Part shown: piece by piece, positions 14,421-27,049 of the stretch
Layout of the letters: each line of letters begins with the position of its first letter
Position numbering within the stretch: position 1 is the first letter of the stretch
Assembly (NCBI GenBank): GCA_964057225.1
Contig: OZ059899.1
Coordinates: 8,928,001-8,992,000 of the forward strand
Direction: 5' to 3'
Source of the DNA: Auanema rhodensis
Taxonomy: Eukaryota > Nematoda > Chromadorea > Rhabditida > Rhabditidae
DNA length: 64,000 bases
The notes under the pieces: model-generated
What the model was told of the DNA's origin: nothing
Seen by the model: the letters and a program-made list of their open reading frames with translations, nothing else
The model's database searches: none
Translations under genes and position numbers: made by a program

Positions 14421-16566
14421 TGGAAACTTCTAAGAATATATATTTGATTTTAGTTGCTAAAGCCAAGTAAAAAGTTAAGAAAAAACAAGTACGACAAAAA
14501 AAGTTGTTTATTTACTTCAAACGAAATATTAATGAGTAACTGATTGATTACTGGGATGTAATTAGGCGAGATGTGAAATAGAATCGCATATACATGTATA
14601 CTAAAAGAAATAGTAAATGATTAAAAGATGTATTGTTTGTTTTTCAAATAAAGTAAAGCAAATAAAAGGCTAAGTTAATAGCATCTTACTATAACTTCCC
14701 AGTACTACTTGTTATGAACAAAAATGACAATTGGCATCAGAATAAGGAAAACTAGATATGCGCATGCTACAAGCGTCTATTGAAGTTCATCCAACTCTAA
14801 ATGAAATGTTGCTCAGATATATACTCAGGGGGCTTGTAGATATGAAAATCAGAGCAGATAACATGATGGATAGCCCGGTTGGGAAAAGTTACTGCACAAT
14901 AAATAAAAAACTGAAAGGTTCTATATCTCATTTTCTGCGTGAAAAATATGGCCATAAGTGTCTCAAACTTTGCCTAAAATTAAAAGTTTACATGAAGCAT
15001 TGAACATTAGAAAACTACTAAAAATTTGAAACGCATTTACAAATTGTAGAAAAAAATCAGAAAAAAACAAGCTAATCCTCGAGTTGGCATTTAAAATCCC
15101 AAAAGGGCATAAAACCTTCTAAACCGATAATGATATAGTTTAACAGAATGCACATAAACCGTAGAGAAAACCGCTTTTATTTAGACATACTTGTTGAAAC
15201 AAGGCAAATTTTCTGAGAGAAATAAAGTATGTGCAAATTTCTCAAACATTCTGCCGGCTAGTTGGCTAGGTTGGTCGACGTCAATTACTCTTTGCTACTT
15301 TGTGCCTTAATTTTGAAATAAGAAGAAGTAGAAGCTAACTATCAAAGCATATATTCTTACTTAATATGTACTACTGAATCACCTAGAAGGATGCTCTATG
15401 ATCATACAAGATAATTGATTTGTTCTTCCTTTCTCATCTAATTATCTTAGTTACATATTATCATGATTTAACTTATAACATTGAAACCAAAATTATATTT
15501 GTATTTAAGACAACTTGACAAATATTATTTGATTTATTGTTCATTAAGTTTAATATCTTTATAAGCAGTTTTGCTGATGTTTTATTCATCTTTTTTTTTG
15601 TTGAGACATAAAAACGTAGACATATTCATTGATTAGGATGAAAGACTTTTTCAGTCTGGACAAATTAGAGCCACAGAATGATTGGAGAACGCCAATTTGG
15701 AGAGTTTGTCACACTCAAATGTGTCAATAAAATTTCGATCACAATATTAAGTTCTTGAAATAAAACAGGCTTCTAAAATTAAATATCTCATTTTGAAAAT
15801 TTACCGACATAAATGAAATATGTTTCATAGTGAAATAAAATTTAGTGCTTTGAAAAATTTTTCAAAAAATCTAAATTATTTGCTGATAAGGCTATCACTC
15901 TTGATTATTCCTTACATTTGGTAGAGCAGGTTTAAATCATAACTACTACACATATCTATATGCTTTTATATAAGCAATACGTATACATATAAGTAACTCG
16001 AATAATCACATTATATAATATAAAATAGTCTGTAAGATAACGGAATATGAAACTTCTTCTTATTTCAAAATTAAAAGTAAATGTTTATCTTACTATGCAA
16101 GACGACGCACATGCATTAATCTTTATATTGTTTCAGAAGACTCTAATAGCAGAAGAGGAAAGTTCAAATTCTATCTGAAAAAGCCCACTACGAAAATTTT
16201 TTCTGTAAAACAGAAGTTCAGAAGAAGGATTATATATATTACACTAATAAATGAAGTGTTTTTTGTCTTTAATCTGCCAGATTAGTAGAGAAAGTGTCAA
16301 TTTTTCTTTGTTAATCAGAAATAAAAGGTTTGTATGTTATAATGGTATCTAAACCTATAATGGACGATTTATTTGTTGATAACAGGGCATCTATAGTCTG
16401 ATAATGGTTCTGAAAGCACCACCTTCGTCTATGTTTCGTATTGATCACAATTTTAAAAATGTCAACAATGCTACTGATTTGAAAAGTTGTTAGATCCAAT
16501 GTTATAAGCCTTTTTTTTGTTTACTTTATTTTGACATTGTTTTGAGCTGTTTATTATCAGGCAACA
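14421..16566. other. Intergenic, no gene seen
   Basis: AT-rich spacer between two divergent genes. A + strand open frame of 81 codons at 14758-15003 has no recognisable motif and no flanking splice context; I left it out. The promoters of both neighbours must lie here, but no element stands out. Confidence 0.6.
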
Positions 16567-19208
16567 ATGGAGAAGCGATGGTGCTGGTCTATCGTAGCAG
16601 TTATTCTGTTCATTCTCGGAGCACTTCTTCTCTCTGCCGGTCTTGTCGTCCAGTTGAAGGTGTTCCCCAATGCTGTTATAAAAGGAATCGATGAGGTTAT
16701 CAATAATCTATTTATGCACATTAATAGTTTTGAAACCTTATTTTATAGTTATCTTACTTTTTAGGGAAAAGTTCTTGGATTGAACAGTGATGGATCATTC
16801 AATAGTTTTACAGCATCATGGGCTAATCCACAATACATAAGCACAATGCAGTATTGGAGCATGGACTATAAAAATACCATCGGAATATTGAACAGAGCTT
16901 TGTATCCAGATGTTGTGGAAAAGGGTCCATATGCGTATACGTAAGTTGGAGACATTATAACAACACAATTCCAAAATGTTCTCAGGGAAAAGATAGATAA
17001 TCAGAAAATTCAATTTAACGAAGATGGTACGAAAATGAATTTTTCACAAGTTCAAACTTTCATATTTAATCCTGAAAAATCATGTAAAGACTGTGATCCG
17101 TATAAAGATAAAGTTACTGTTCCTGATATCAGTTTTATTGTGAGTTATTACAATAAGATTGATTTTAAATGTATTTAAAGGTTGCTATGAATATAATTGA
17201 AAAAGAGGTCGAAAAACTTTTATCCAACAAGTATTTGGGTATTATCTGTAAAAAACTTCATAAAGAGCAAGAATGTGCGGTTAGTGTTTTGATCATTTCA
17301 ATAAAAAATCTGTAATTTCAAGAACATTGCAAAAATAATTATCAAAGAACTAGGAACTACAATGGATATGTTTGGTGTTGGACCATTTGTAACTGTGGCA
17401 AGTTTTTTAATTTCAATCATGAAATTAGGTTTGAAACTTATGTTTGTTCATTGCAGACCGTTGATCAATTATTATTCTCCGGGTACAATTCACCGCTTGT
17501 TGATAAATTCCTCAACAAGATAATTGCAATTCTAGATGAACTTATTAGCCCAGATTTCCGCAAACCATTAGACCCAGTTTGGGTTCAGTTGAATGTGAGT
17601 TTTCCATTTACAATGCTTTAATATTAGATGGTTGACTAGTTCCATGGTGTCTCTTTCATTTTTTGATTTTTTATGTCAATTTTATGAAATAATAATAATC
17701 AATCCTTTTTTTACTTTTATATAATTGATTCAGAACGATAATGCGACAACTGACTTCTTGTATACCGTACTAACAGGCAAAACGGATTCTCAAATGTCTG
17801 GTTACATACAATCTTTCATCAGTATTCATAATATTACTGGAATGTCTAGTAAAGGAGATTTCTTACCACCAACCTGGTAATTAATTTTGTAAAAAGTAAA
17901 CAGCTTTATTATTTATATATTATTAGGTGGCCATCAGCCAACTCAGGAAACTGTACGGGTGATAATGGAAATCACGCTCTTAAAATTTTCGGAACCAGTA
18001 AGAATACTATTTTGTATATCATAACAAAATATGCCCAAAACTCTTTTTGACGCTTAGCTTGATTTTTTTTGTATTTTTATGCTCAATCTTTTCATTTTAT
18101 ACCTGAAATTCGGTAGAAAGTTTTGAATATAGGCTTGAGTTATCAAGCAATACGTCTCCAAAACGGGGGAGGACATATTTGGCAATATTACTATATTGCT
18201 AATAATTCTTTATGTAGATGCCGACTTTTTCAAATCACATATCCAAAGAACTGATGTACTACCAATGTATGTAGATGATATATGCAGGTAATGAACTCGG
18301 TATATCCAAACAATGTAGTTGCTATTTAAGGTCCACTGTTTTGGTATATGATCGCGATGTTACAGTGCAAGGAATAGACGGCTATAGATTCGTTTTGCCC
18401 CCAACGGAATTTGATTGGACGTGAGAGAATATGAAAAGTTCTTAAATTGTTTTTCTTTCAGTGATCCTAAAAATTGCGGATTCTGTCGTCCTTTGAATTT
18501 CGGAGCCTATGATCTTCCAGTTAACAGCTCATGTATGCCTTCTGGTCTTCTTGATATCAGCCAATGTAATCCCGGTATGCATTCATTTTAAATTAACAGC
18601 GTCAATCACTGTGTATTAGGTGGCATTTTGCCAATTATGATTTCAAAAGCCCATTTTTATCAAGCAGACCCCAGAGTTCAACAATTTGTTCCTCGCTTCA
18701 AGCCAAGTTATGAAAACGATGAAACTACATTAGATATTGAGCCTGTTGGGTTTTTCTTTATGTGAAAATGTTACACAAGACTTTCAGAACACTGGAACAG
18801 TACTACAAGCAAACAAACGGCTACAAATTAATGTGTTTATGAACCAGTTACCAAATATAGCGTAATATATTTTTTCATTGATCTTATTATTTATCTTATT
18901 CAGGCCTTATTCTGTGCTCCGACCTGGTGCATATCCTCTTGTTTGGCTCAATGAATCTTTTGTCATGGATCAGGGAACTAAAGATCAGTTGAACTCACAA
19001 CTATTTACTCCACAGAAAATAGTTAGTATAGTGTGTTGGACAGCTGTTGGAGTTGGAGGTACGCACAAAAGAAGAACTGAATTAAAAAAAATAGTATTCT
19101 TAATAAAAACAACCTTTCATTATTATAGGATTGCTAATGGCCATTGCTATTCTGATTATCATCATCGGCTTCTGCGTTAATTCGATGAAATCAGGAAAAG
19201 AGGATTAA
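16567..19208 (+). CDS. CD36/LIMP-2 family scavenger receptor
   Basis: Fifteen exons give 563 residues, within the family range. A cytoplasmic stub (MEKRWCWS) leads into a first membrane helix at about residues 8-30. A large luminal or extracellular loop with paired cysteines follows, and a second helix precedes a short tail (NSMKSGKED). Family signatures are present: ENGPYAYT-like text (VEKGPYAYT), PFVTVTVDQLLFSGY matching LIMP-2, GDNGNH, a CGFCRPL-type cysteine cluster and RLQINVFM before the last luminal strand. Members bind lipoproteins, fatty acids or lysosomal enzymes at the plasma membrane or lysosome. A splice acceptor (ATTATCAG) ends 6 bases before the start codon. The intron after exon 5 (from 17398) is best explained with a GC donor. 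AATAAA lies at 19279. Confidence 0.95.
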
Positions 19209-19323
19209 GTTTTAATTTACAGCATAACTTTTATTATTAAATTTTTAATATGCGTATGTATAAAATTAAATTGCCAAAAATAAAATATATAAAAAAATCA
19301 TTTCGTTTAAAAGTGTTAAGAAT

Positions 19324-21427
19324 TTAAAGGATGTTTATTCCTCCTCTTACAAGCACAGTCTTCTCATGCGTGAATGTGTCAAAGCCATATTTTCCATTGA
19401 TACGCCCCATTCCACTATTTCCAACACCTCCAAAAGGGGCTTTGTGAACTGAAAAAAAGGTTAAACTATATATAAGAGAGGAACATACTGAAAGCGTGAG
19501 ACATAACATCATTTACACACAATCCTCCACTAGACGTGAAGGCTATAAATCTCCGGGCCTACAAGTAATTAATTGGTTAAGGGTGAAATAATTAAAAAAT
19601 TAACGTACTTTACATCTATCTTTAGTGAAGATATAAGCAGCGAGAGGTTTCTCGTGTTCTTTTATATATTTCACAGAGTCTTCAAAGCTTGGCGAAACAA
19701 GTATTGGCAACAATGGTCCGAACACCTCTTCATTCATAAATGCATCATCCTTTTCAATGAGAATAAGTGCTGGAGGTAAAAACTTCTCTGAGCGCTCAGC
19801 TACTTCATCCGTCATATATATTATTTCTCCATTTGTATTATTAAGTAAATTAGACAAACGACTGAAATAACATAAATCTCAGAAAAAAAAACTAATAACT
19901 TACTCAAAATGTCTTTCATGAACTATTCTGGCAAATTGAGCGTTACTCTTCAGAGGTAGCATTGAAGAATAAACTTTTCGAATGGCTTCAACAAGTTTAG
20001 GTCTGATTTCAGCCGTAGTAAGAACCTGAAATATTATAAGAACCTGACTTTACTGATCAGAACACATACATAATCGGCAGATATGCAGATTTGTCCACAA
20101 TTGTAACTCTTAGCAAATACTATTTTTTTTGCTGCGTCGTCAATATCTGCATCAGATTCAACAAGAACTGGACTAAAGACAAAAAGGTATCGATATTGGA
20201 CTACTACGATAACATACTTTTTTCCTCCGAGTTCAAGAGTTATTGGAGTCAAATGCTTGGATGCAGCAGCCATTATAATTTTAGCAACAGTTGGATTACC
20301 AGTATACATGATGTAATCAAATCGTTCATTCAGAAGAGCAGTTGTTTCAGGAATAGCACCTTCAACAACTTTGAACAAATTCTGAAAAAAATAATGAAAA
20401 AAATCGAATAAACTTATATAACGAACAAACCTCATCGAAGGATTCATTAATCAGTTTGGCGAAAACGGCCGAAAATGTTGGAGCTAATTCAGAAGGCTTA
20501 ACAATTACAGTGTTTCCCGCTGCTAATGCCGCTATAGACGGACCAGAGCAGACTAGTGGAAAATTCCACGGAGAAATAACAAGTACAACACCTAATGATT
20601 CAGGTACGAGGTAAGCATTATCGTCGTCACTAACGAATGGTGTCTTATCCTCGATCTAAAACGAGAATAGAGTTCCGTTCTGGGGAAAATTAATCTGTAC
20701 TTTCTTATGAGCAATCCAATCATCCAGATTGTCTAATATGTGGTCAATCTCACGAACCAAATGAGATACTTCATCGCTTACCTAAAGTACAAATTTGTAA
20801 AGAAAAACGAAAACAAAATTGGAGCTGGTACGGTTTCGCCCACCACTCCCCCAATTACAGTATCATTACAGATCACGCGTTAAATTGCACACTTAATGAT
20901 AACTTTGAACATTGAAAATAATAAAACTTCTAATTTTTGTTGAAGCTCTCTCCATCTGGAGGGGATACCTCCTCAGACCCCCTGGAGCCGGGATAGAGCA
21001 CTCCTGCTGGTTTATGCAAAGCTGGTGAGTACCCAAAGTGTTATGCGCGCGCTCTAATGTTTATTTTCTGATGAATCGGTGGGGTGGTGGGAGAAAACCA
21101 GCGCACAAAAAAATAAAAGTTTTTATAGAAAAAGGGTAATAAAAAATATCTGAAAATATAAGAAATAGAAGAAAACTATTTAGAATAAAAATGTAAATAA
21201 TTGAATTAAACAAACACGGTGAAGATCCTGAAAGATTGCACCATTTAGTTGTTCTTCGTTATCGAGAAGAAGTTTTTTGTAAGTGTTCAAAATAGTCTTC
21301 CTTTTATTAACACAAGCAGTTGCTCCACTTCTCCAAAAAGCACGTTGGTTTTCAACAAGCTAAATTATACATTAATGAGCGAAATGGAAGACCATAATAT
21401 AATGCAACCTACCTGATGATACGCCAT
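19324..21427 (-). CDS. Aldehyde dehydrogenase, class 3 (ALDH3) type
   Basis: Ten exons on the - strand (21427-21413, 21359-21216, 20781-20701, 20655-20431, 20381-20218, 20172-20070, 20025-19904, 19861-19609, 19558-19489, 19448-19324) sum to 433 residues. It oxidises aldehydes with NAD(P). ISPWNFPL near residues 100-110 and VIVKPSE are cofactor-site text. LELGGKNP carries the general-base Glu and NCGQICIS the catalytic Cys. EEVFGPLLP and [11 protein letters not shown] are family motifs. The chain is a little shorter than usual class 3 enzymes and lacks the hydrophobic C-terminal tail of microsomal forms, so a cytosolic enzyme is likely. The stop is 115 bp from the stop of the convergent CD36 gene. 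Intron 2 (434 bp) is far longer than the others because of an insertion. Confidence 0.94.
20819..21104. mobile_element. MITE-like insertion in ALDH intron 2
   Basis: A stretch of about 286 bp is clearly richer in GC than its surroundings and lies inside the one long intron of the aldehyde dehydrogenase gene. Its ends are imperfect inverted repeats: a left end with AGCTGGT...CCCACCACTCCCC (20823-20852) and a right end whose reverse complement reads GCTGGTTTTCTCCCACCACC (about 21077-21103). A second, inner inverted repeat pairs GCTCTCTCCATCTGGAGG with CCTGGAGCCGGGATAGAGC. The same six bases, ACAAAA, flank both sides (20813-20818 and 21105-21110), a possible target-site duplication. It has no coding capacity. 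I infer a non-autonomous DNA transposon; the family is unknown. Confidence 0.7.
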
Positions 21428-22114
21428 TTTCAAAATGAGAGAAACAGTCCTTTCCTACAAATTAAATGATGACAAATAGAGTTTAACAATTGCAAGAAAT
21501 AGATTTCTTTTCAGGGTTTTTTTTATCACAAACAGAAAATGATGATAAAGGTCGGATAAATCAATGTCAAAATATACAAAACATTTGATGTTTTAGCAAT
21601 TGTATGACAAATTGATTCTTTGACTTATTATAGCATATGATCAGAAATATGAAAACATTCCATATATATGTTCATAAATAAATCTCAAAATCGGTACTTA
21701 TAATTCAAGCACACTAGCATCGAAAATCACCAATATTATTATAACAAATATCGATTTCTTGACATCACAAGTCTTTTGAAAGAGGAAGCGATAAGAATCC
21801 ACAAGTGTATATATCAAACTAAACTAGCATCTTCATTTATTACTTAACATTTGAACCTACAGTTTATTTTATAGTTATGATATATATTATGTGTTTCTTT
21901 AATATATCTGACCTTAGGACCGTTGCCATCTGTCAAACTTATGAGTGTAGATAAAACAGAAAGTATCGAAAATAAAACAATATTTTTTCTAATAATCATC
22001 AATTTCTATCATTTGCTCTAAACCATATTAAATTTACTTTTCAAGTTCTTATGATTTTTATTGATTCATGTTGATAATTTGAGGTAACCATAATTTTTTC
22101 TTAGTGTGACGAAT
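21428..22114. other. Divergent intergenic spacer
   Basis: Separates the - strand ALDH gene from the + strand gene at 22115. AT-rich, no coding signal. A TTCTTAG acceptor at 22098-22104 lies ten bases upstream of the next start codon and may be a trans-splice site. Confidence 0.5.
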
Positions 22115-24214
22115 ATGAGCGATTCTCTATCCGAGGACGAAAACCTAACTGTTATCGCACAGAAAAAGAATAGTTCTAGCACAAATATGAACAATGATAA
22201 CAATGTCAATGCAGTTCTCTCTTCGTTGTCAATATGTGAACCTTCAAATAATGTAACTACTGGTCATCACAAAGATCACGAGGTTTGCGTGTATGTAGAA
22301 CTAAATAGTCCCATGAGGTGTTTTAGAATAAATACAAGGTATCGAGTAATGATATCTCCCTCTCCCAGGTTGATAACAAAACTGTTGATAAACAGTGCAA
22401 TGATGTCGCAAAGATTCCAGTAAACGTTACAACTAATAGTTCGGAGACTTCCCAAGAGAACAGTGCTAAGCAATCTAGCTCTTTAACAGATTTAGAAATG
22501 TTTATCAAACCGGCAACATTCCCTGACTTCACACAGGTGGTTAAAAAAAAGTAGTAATTACTTTTAATATATATATCTTGAACTAAGGTTTTCATTCCAA
22601 TCTTTTTAGGATCCTCTAGATATCGAACCATCAGGCCAACATTCACAAATACCAACCCCTGAAGGAGATTTTTTGGTTAGTCATATATGATATTACGTTG
22701 TTCTTTATCTTCTAGACGTTTATTTACTATTTTGAAGGTAACAAAGATCCCTTGAACAAAATAATAAAACAAAGTCCTGAAGATTGAGTGAAATTGATTT
22801 CAGACTTCTGTTGTTTCGACTCCATGTAGTAATTCAGCCGAAGATATTGGGGAAGCAAATACACCGGAGCCCTCACGACAACATCAATCTGAAACCAATC
22901 CTTTAGCACCAAAGTAATGATTGAGACCAGCAGAAACTTATAGATCATTCGTATTTAAGTACCATTATGTCGGAAGAGTGCAATTCGAACAATTATGTGC
23001 AAAATGTACCAAGGCCTCAAGCAAAATTACTCAAAAAAAGCGTTTCCATCATTTCACCAACAAAGGACAGAGTAAAAGAGAAGGTTCGTAATTGTTCTAC
23101 ATTGAAAGAAAGAGAAAATTAAAATCAGCTCTCTTAACATTGACTCTATCTTGGTTCGGATATTTTTAATTTAAGAGTTAAGGTAATTGTTTTTATTTCT
23201 GTTCTGGGCAATTTTAACCAGTCATCTGTTAATTTGGCTATATAAATTTGATCATTCGTTTGAAACAAATTGTAGACCAGGACTGCTTCGGACCCCACCT
23301 GATCGGTTCTCGCTAGTTTCAAAACAGACAACACAATTTTTGGTTAATTTTTATATACGTAATATTTCGTTCAAATATCAGATCGCACATACGCTTAAAA
23401 ATATGGGGTTTTTTATTTGAGAGATTACTGTTTTTCATATTAGAAAAAATTTAGATTTAGTAATGCGGAAAATTCAGATGCTGAAGATATCTCTATTTAG
23501 TGAGAATTGAATGAGTGGGTTATTATATATGTATATATTTATATATATAGACTAGATAAGGGGAGAACATGTTTCGCTAGTTTGTTAATACATTTCTCTA
23601 TCTGTATATGCCATGGAACTAAAGCCTTAAATAAGATACGTAGATTATATGACTTCTTTAAAAAAACTGCATGCAATAGTATATAGTCTTAATGTAATTA
23701 AATCTGATTTTTATTTTTTTAGCTTCAAAAATCTCACAACATGGTTAGTAAAGCTCGTAGAGGGTCTTTTTCTGAAACAACCCCTCTACTCACCGGGTGC
23801 AGGTAATATAATTTTTTTCCACATTTTATACCTATTACTAGATCATATCCCAACGTGGCAGAAGATACTACTTCAGCGATCCTGGACTATCCTGGCCCAT
23901 CCACCCATACTAGATCAGAAGTAACTATAAACATTCTATTAATTAGTATATTGTTGGTTTTGAGATCGGCCGAGATGAACTACGTAAAAAAAGAAGAAGA
24001 AATCGAAGACGGCGTTATAATACGGAACATTCTGAACCACAAAGACTAATGAGGTTAGTTTGATCGTTTTCGTTTGGTGTTCTGGACAACTGGATTTATC
24101 TCATATCTGGTTAGAGTATTGCTATTTCTATTTGTTTGGATTAGACAAGTGGGAAGCTTCATTGGCGACAACTTTGCTCTTGTGAGTACTCTTAGTTTAT
24201 TTGTGAGTTCGTGA
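22115..24214 (+). CDS. Unrecognised protein with dileucine signal and C-terminal membrane anchor
   Basis: Nine exons (22115-22282, 22369-22536, 22610-22675, 22804-22913, 22960-23083, 23723-23802, 23842-23920, 23965-24053, 24115-24214) join in frame to 327 residues. I do not recognise the family. The first ~200 residues are Ser/Asn/Thr-rich and probably disordered. Then comes RRGSFSETTPLLTG, which contains an acidic dileucine motif (E-x-x-x-L-L) typical of endolysosomal sorting. An Arg/Lys cluster (RKKRRRNRRRR) follows, and near the C-terminus a hydrophobic segment (VLLFLFVWIRQVGSFI and on). This looks like a tail-anchored or single-pass membrane protein with the N-terminus in the cytosol. The 639-bp fifth intron is the weakest link: exons 6-9 could belong to a separate gene starting at the Met codon at 23741, but the phases fit one gene. 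Confidence 0.68.
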
Positions 24215-27049
24215 AAATAGTAATTATTATATATTATGAACTACTTTTTTTTTGAAAATATTTAATGCATAATAATTTTTTTGAATTATTCAATTATACT
24301 CAACTAGCATGTTGTGTCAAATCAACCCCGGTGGTCTCCTTATTTTATTACATTAGTCTCCAATAGTTCAATAGTTCGCATGTCAACATCATTTCATGTA
24401 AATCTATAATTTATATCCATCTTAGGTTGTAGTTTGGGTTTAATATTGGATTGATAGCTTATTCTTTGAAAACACTCTTCGCTCGGGTTAATATTATTAT
24501 TCAACTAATTTTTTATTCATACACTTTCTCCTGAGTGGTATCCATGGTTTCCTTTTGGACCACGTTTGTCTGCTTGTTTATTTTCTATCTAAACTGAGAA
24601 TGAAATGGAACACAGCGAAAATGTGAAGATGAGTAATACGTTCAAACATTATAAGTTGAGCGTGCAATAGACTAATGCTCATTTCCAACATTTCCCACGT
24701 GTCTTTGTTATTGATGTTTTGTTGTTTCTGCAATGGCTCTCCTTCGTGCCTTGTTCGAATACCGACGGGTTTATCTTTTTCACCAATATCGTTTGCTTAC
24801 TTCTCTTGTCATCCTAATTCCTTCCGACAGCACAATTCTGCTTTTCCCATGTTGAGGCTAGTTTATTCTGTTATTGCCTACGAGATTTGGACTCTAAGTC
24901 AACCGTCGTAAGATTAAGACGACACAAACTAATAACAATGTGGCTATATGGGTGTGTTCCGTCTTTACTATCACTAGATTTATATTCACTGTTATTGCTC
25001 TATTTTCTTTGGCTAAATCTGTATCCTTGTTTGCGATAGTCGTATCACATGGCAAATCACTTGTCCTTACGTAATTAGCCTTTAGTATCTCTATCCGGTT
25101 TTATGAACCCATAGTTTATGTTCTGGAAAGTGAGAAGAATAACTGTCACTTTGAGAACCTGATTTGATAAATATACTGTTCATGGATAGAATCAAAGTGC
25201 GAATCATTATTGGTATCATCTTTCCCTGAGAAAACTTGATCTGTTTTTATGCGCATCTTTTTTCTGTTTTCTTGCCAGATATATGATTAACTACAAGAAT
25301 TACATATTACTTTCAATTCCACAAAGGCAAATAAAAAGATGAGAAAAAAAAACGAAATGTACCTTTTTATACTACTGTTTTTGCATTTTTCTTGTAAAAA
25401 AGCAGTTTTAGTTTGGCTGACACGCTTTTTCGTAGAGAAAACAACTGACGTCATGATACATTCATTGTAATGCTGCTCCAGCTGTTCTGTCTCGTGCCAT
25501 TTCGTTTTTCAGTTGACTTTTGAAAATTTACCAGTGATTTTCGTGATGACAACCTTTTCCTCACGTTTCATAATCATTTGCAGAAATGCTTCTTCCGATG
25601 AAGAGAATTTTTCTATTTACTAAATTCGCCTTTGTTTTTGTCTCACCTGAATTTTTCAATTGGTTGCTTGCTTAAAGATTAATTCAATTTTCATTGTGAA
25701 AGAATCGCTTGAAAATTTTTTCAAATACATTTGAGGTGGAAACCTTTCCAGGGGTCCTTTTTATACACTTCGCTTTTACGGTGGTTAGACGCTTTGCACA
25801 GCTGGAGTGAGTCCAACCTTACTTTTTTGTGAGACCTGCTCTCTTGTGTCCCTTATGCACAGACGCACTAGGTGCTCGGCGTCTTTTTGTCATTGCATTT
25901 CTTCAATGTAAATCTGTATTTTTTGTATGTTCTCCATTTGCAACAAATACTAAGTATTCAACTCTTGTTAATTCATATTTTTCACGATACTTCTAAATCT
26001 TTATATATTTCTCTCCGGGTATATTCTGTGTGCAAGCTTCTTTTTTTCATCAGTTCTCTTTATTTTGGTTTATAAAGGAAGGCTCGAATGATGTTCCCGA
26101 TTCGCGATCTTCTGATGGCCCCACAATTTTGTTTATGAAACGGGCTCTATGGGAATCCTCTTCCGCTTTCGATCTTGTCACTCGGAGTACTAGAAGCATA
26201 GTTTAGTTGTATTGCTAACTCGCATAGTCGCTTTTCGTTACTTCGCCTCCTACTTGCCGCCCGTTTTGTGTGTTTTTCATCTCGTTGACTGAGCACATCT
26301 TTCAAAATTTTCTTACTGTTTCTTTGCACGAGTTCTTCAATAGTTTCTACTTTTTGGAATATTTATTTCAAAATTTTAATAGTTGTATTTATGTCAATAT
26401 GGTAAGCAGATTCTTCTAATGTCATAAAATGCTCAGTGCTTTTATGCCTGACACCACATTGCGGTTAATATTCAATATGTTCTATGAAAATCAATATTCC
26501 CTGCTTGGTCTTGCGGATGTTTGCATGGGCAGTTAGCCACAACGAGCAAGCGTTTATAATCATAAATGATTTTCACTCAAAAAAGGAAGAAATTATAGTT
26601 CATAATACTTCAATCCTTATAGCATTAGGTTTCACAATATATTTTTGTACCCATAATCGTTTACAGCTACGCAAGAAGTTGAAAGTTCCTGATCTCAGTG
26701 AACTATGTTATTCTTCTTTCAGCTTTCTTTTTGTATATTTTACAATGTAGCCCTCTTTTCCCCTTAACTCCGGCTATCGATTTCTCTGCATACTTTTTAC
26801 CTTCTCTCCATTCTCTCCATTCTCTCCATACTGTTTTCATATTGCGCAACGCGGCACCACTTTACCATTTCTTCTGATTCATCTTTTGTGCTATGTTCTG
26901 TAGCATTGTCTTTAAAACATCAGCTGTACATCGACAACTATATTGTCTTGAATTTTTTAGTTCATTTATCTCAAATCTATTATCAATCATTTGCTTGCTT
27001 CAGTGTTTTCGCATGAGTTTTTTCTAAATTCCCTTAAACTTATGGTTAA
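24215..27049. other. Pyrimidine-rich spacer
   Basis: About 2.8 kb with the + strand rich in T and C, the opposite bias to 1-13 kb. No gene can be chained with confidence. A short tandem repeat of ATTCTCTCC lies near 26808-26830. Two - strand stretches with protein-like composition (26147-26351 and about 26870-27035) are discussed separately. Confidence 0.5.
26147..26351 (-). pseudogene. Possible coding remnant
   Basis: On the - strand one frame stays open for about 68 codons with helical, Lys/Arg/Glu-rich text (for example KRLCELAIQLNYASSTPSDK) before a stop. A neighbouring frame just downstream (about 26061-26130) continues with IVGPSEDRESGTSFEP. Separately, near 26870-27035, a frame reads RCTADVLKTMLQNIAQK. 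They do not join into one gene with good splice sites. They could be remnants of a gene or transposon, or simply frames open by chance in purine-rich DNA. Confidence 0.25.

Noticed and set aside
14758-15003. + strand frame of 81 codons
   Set aside because: No motif, no splice context, composition as expected by chance; too weak to call.
18878-19180. Single open frame of 100 codons in the CD36 gene
   Set aside because: Exon 14 read through into its flanking introns; the last 24 residues come from intron and a shifted exon.
23084-23722. Frame at 23187-23420 as an extra exon of the 22115 gene
   Set aside because: Its best acceptor (TTGTAG at about 23275) puts it out of phase with exon 5 and leads to a stop; skipping it keeps the frame.
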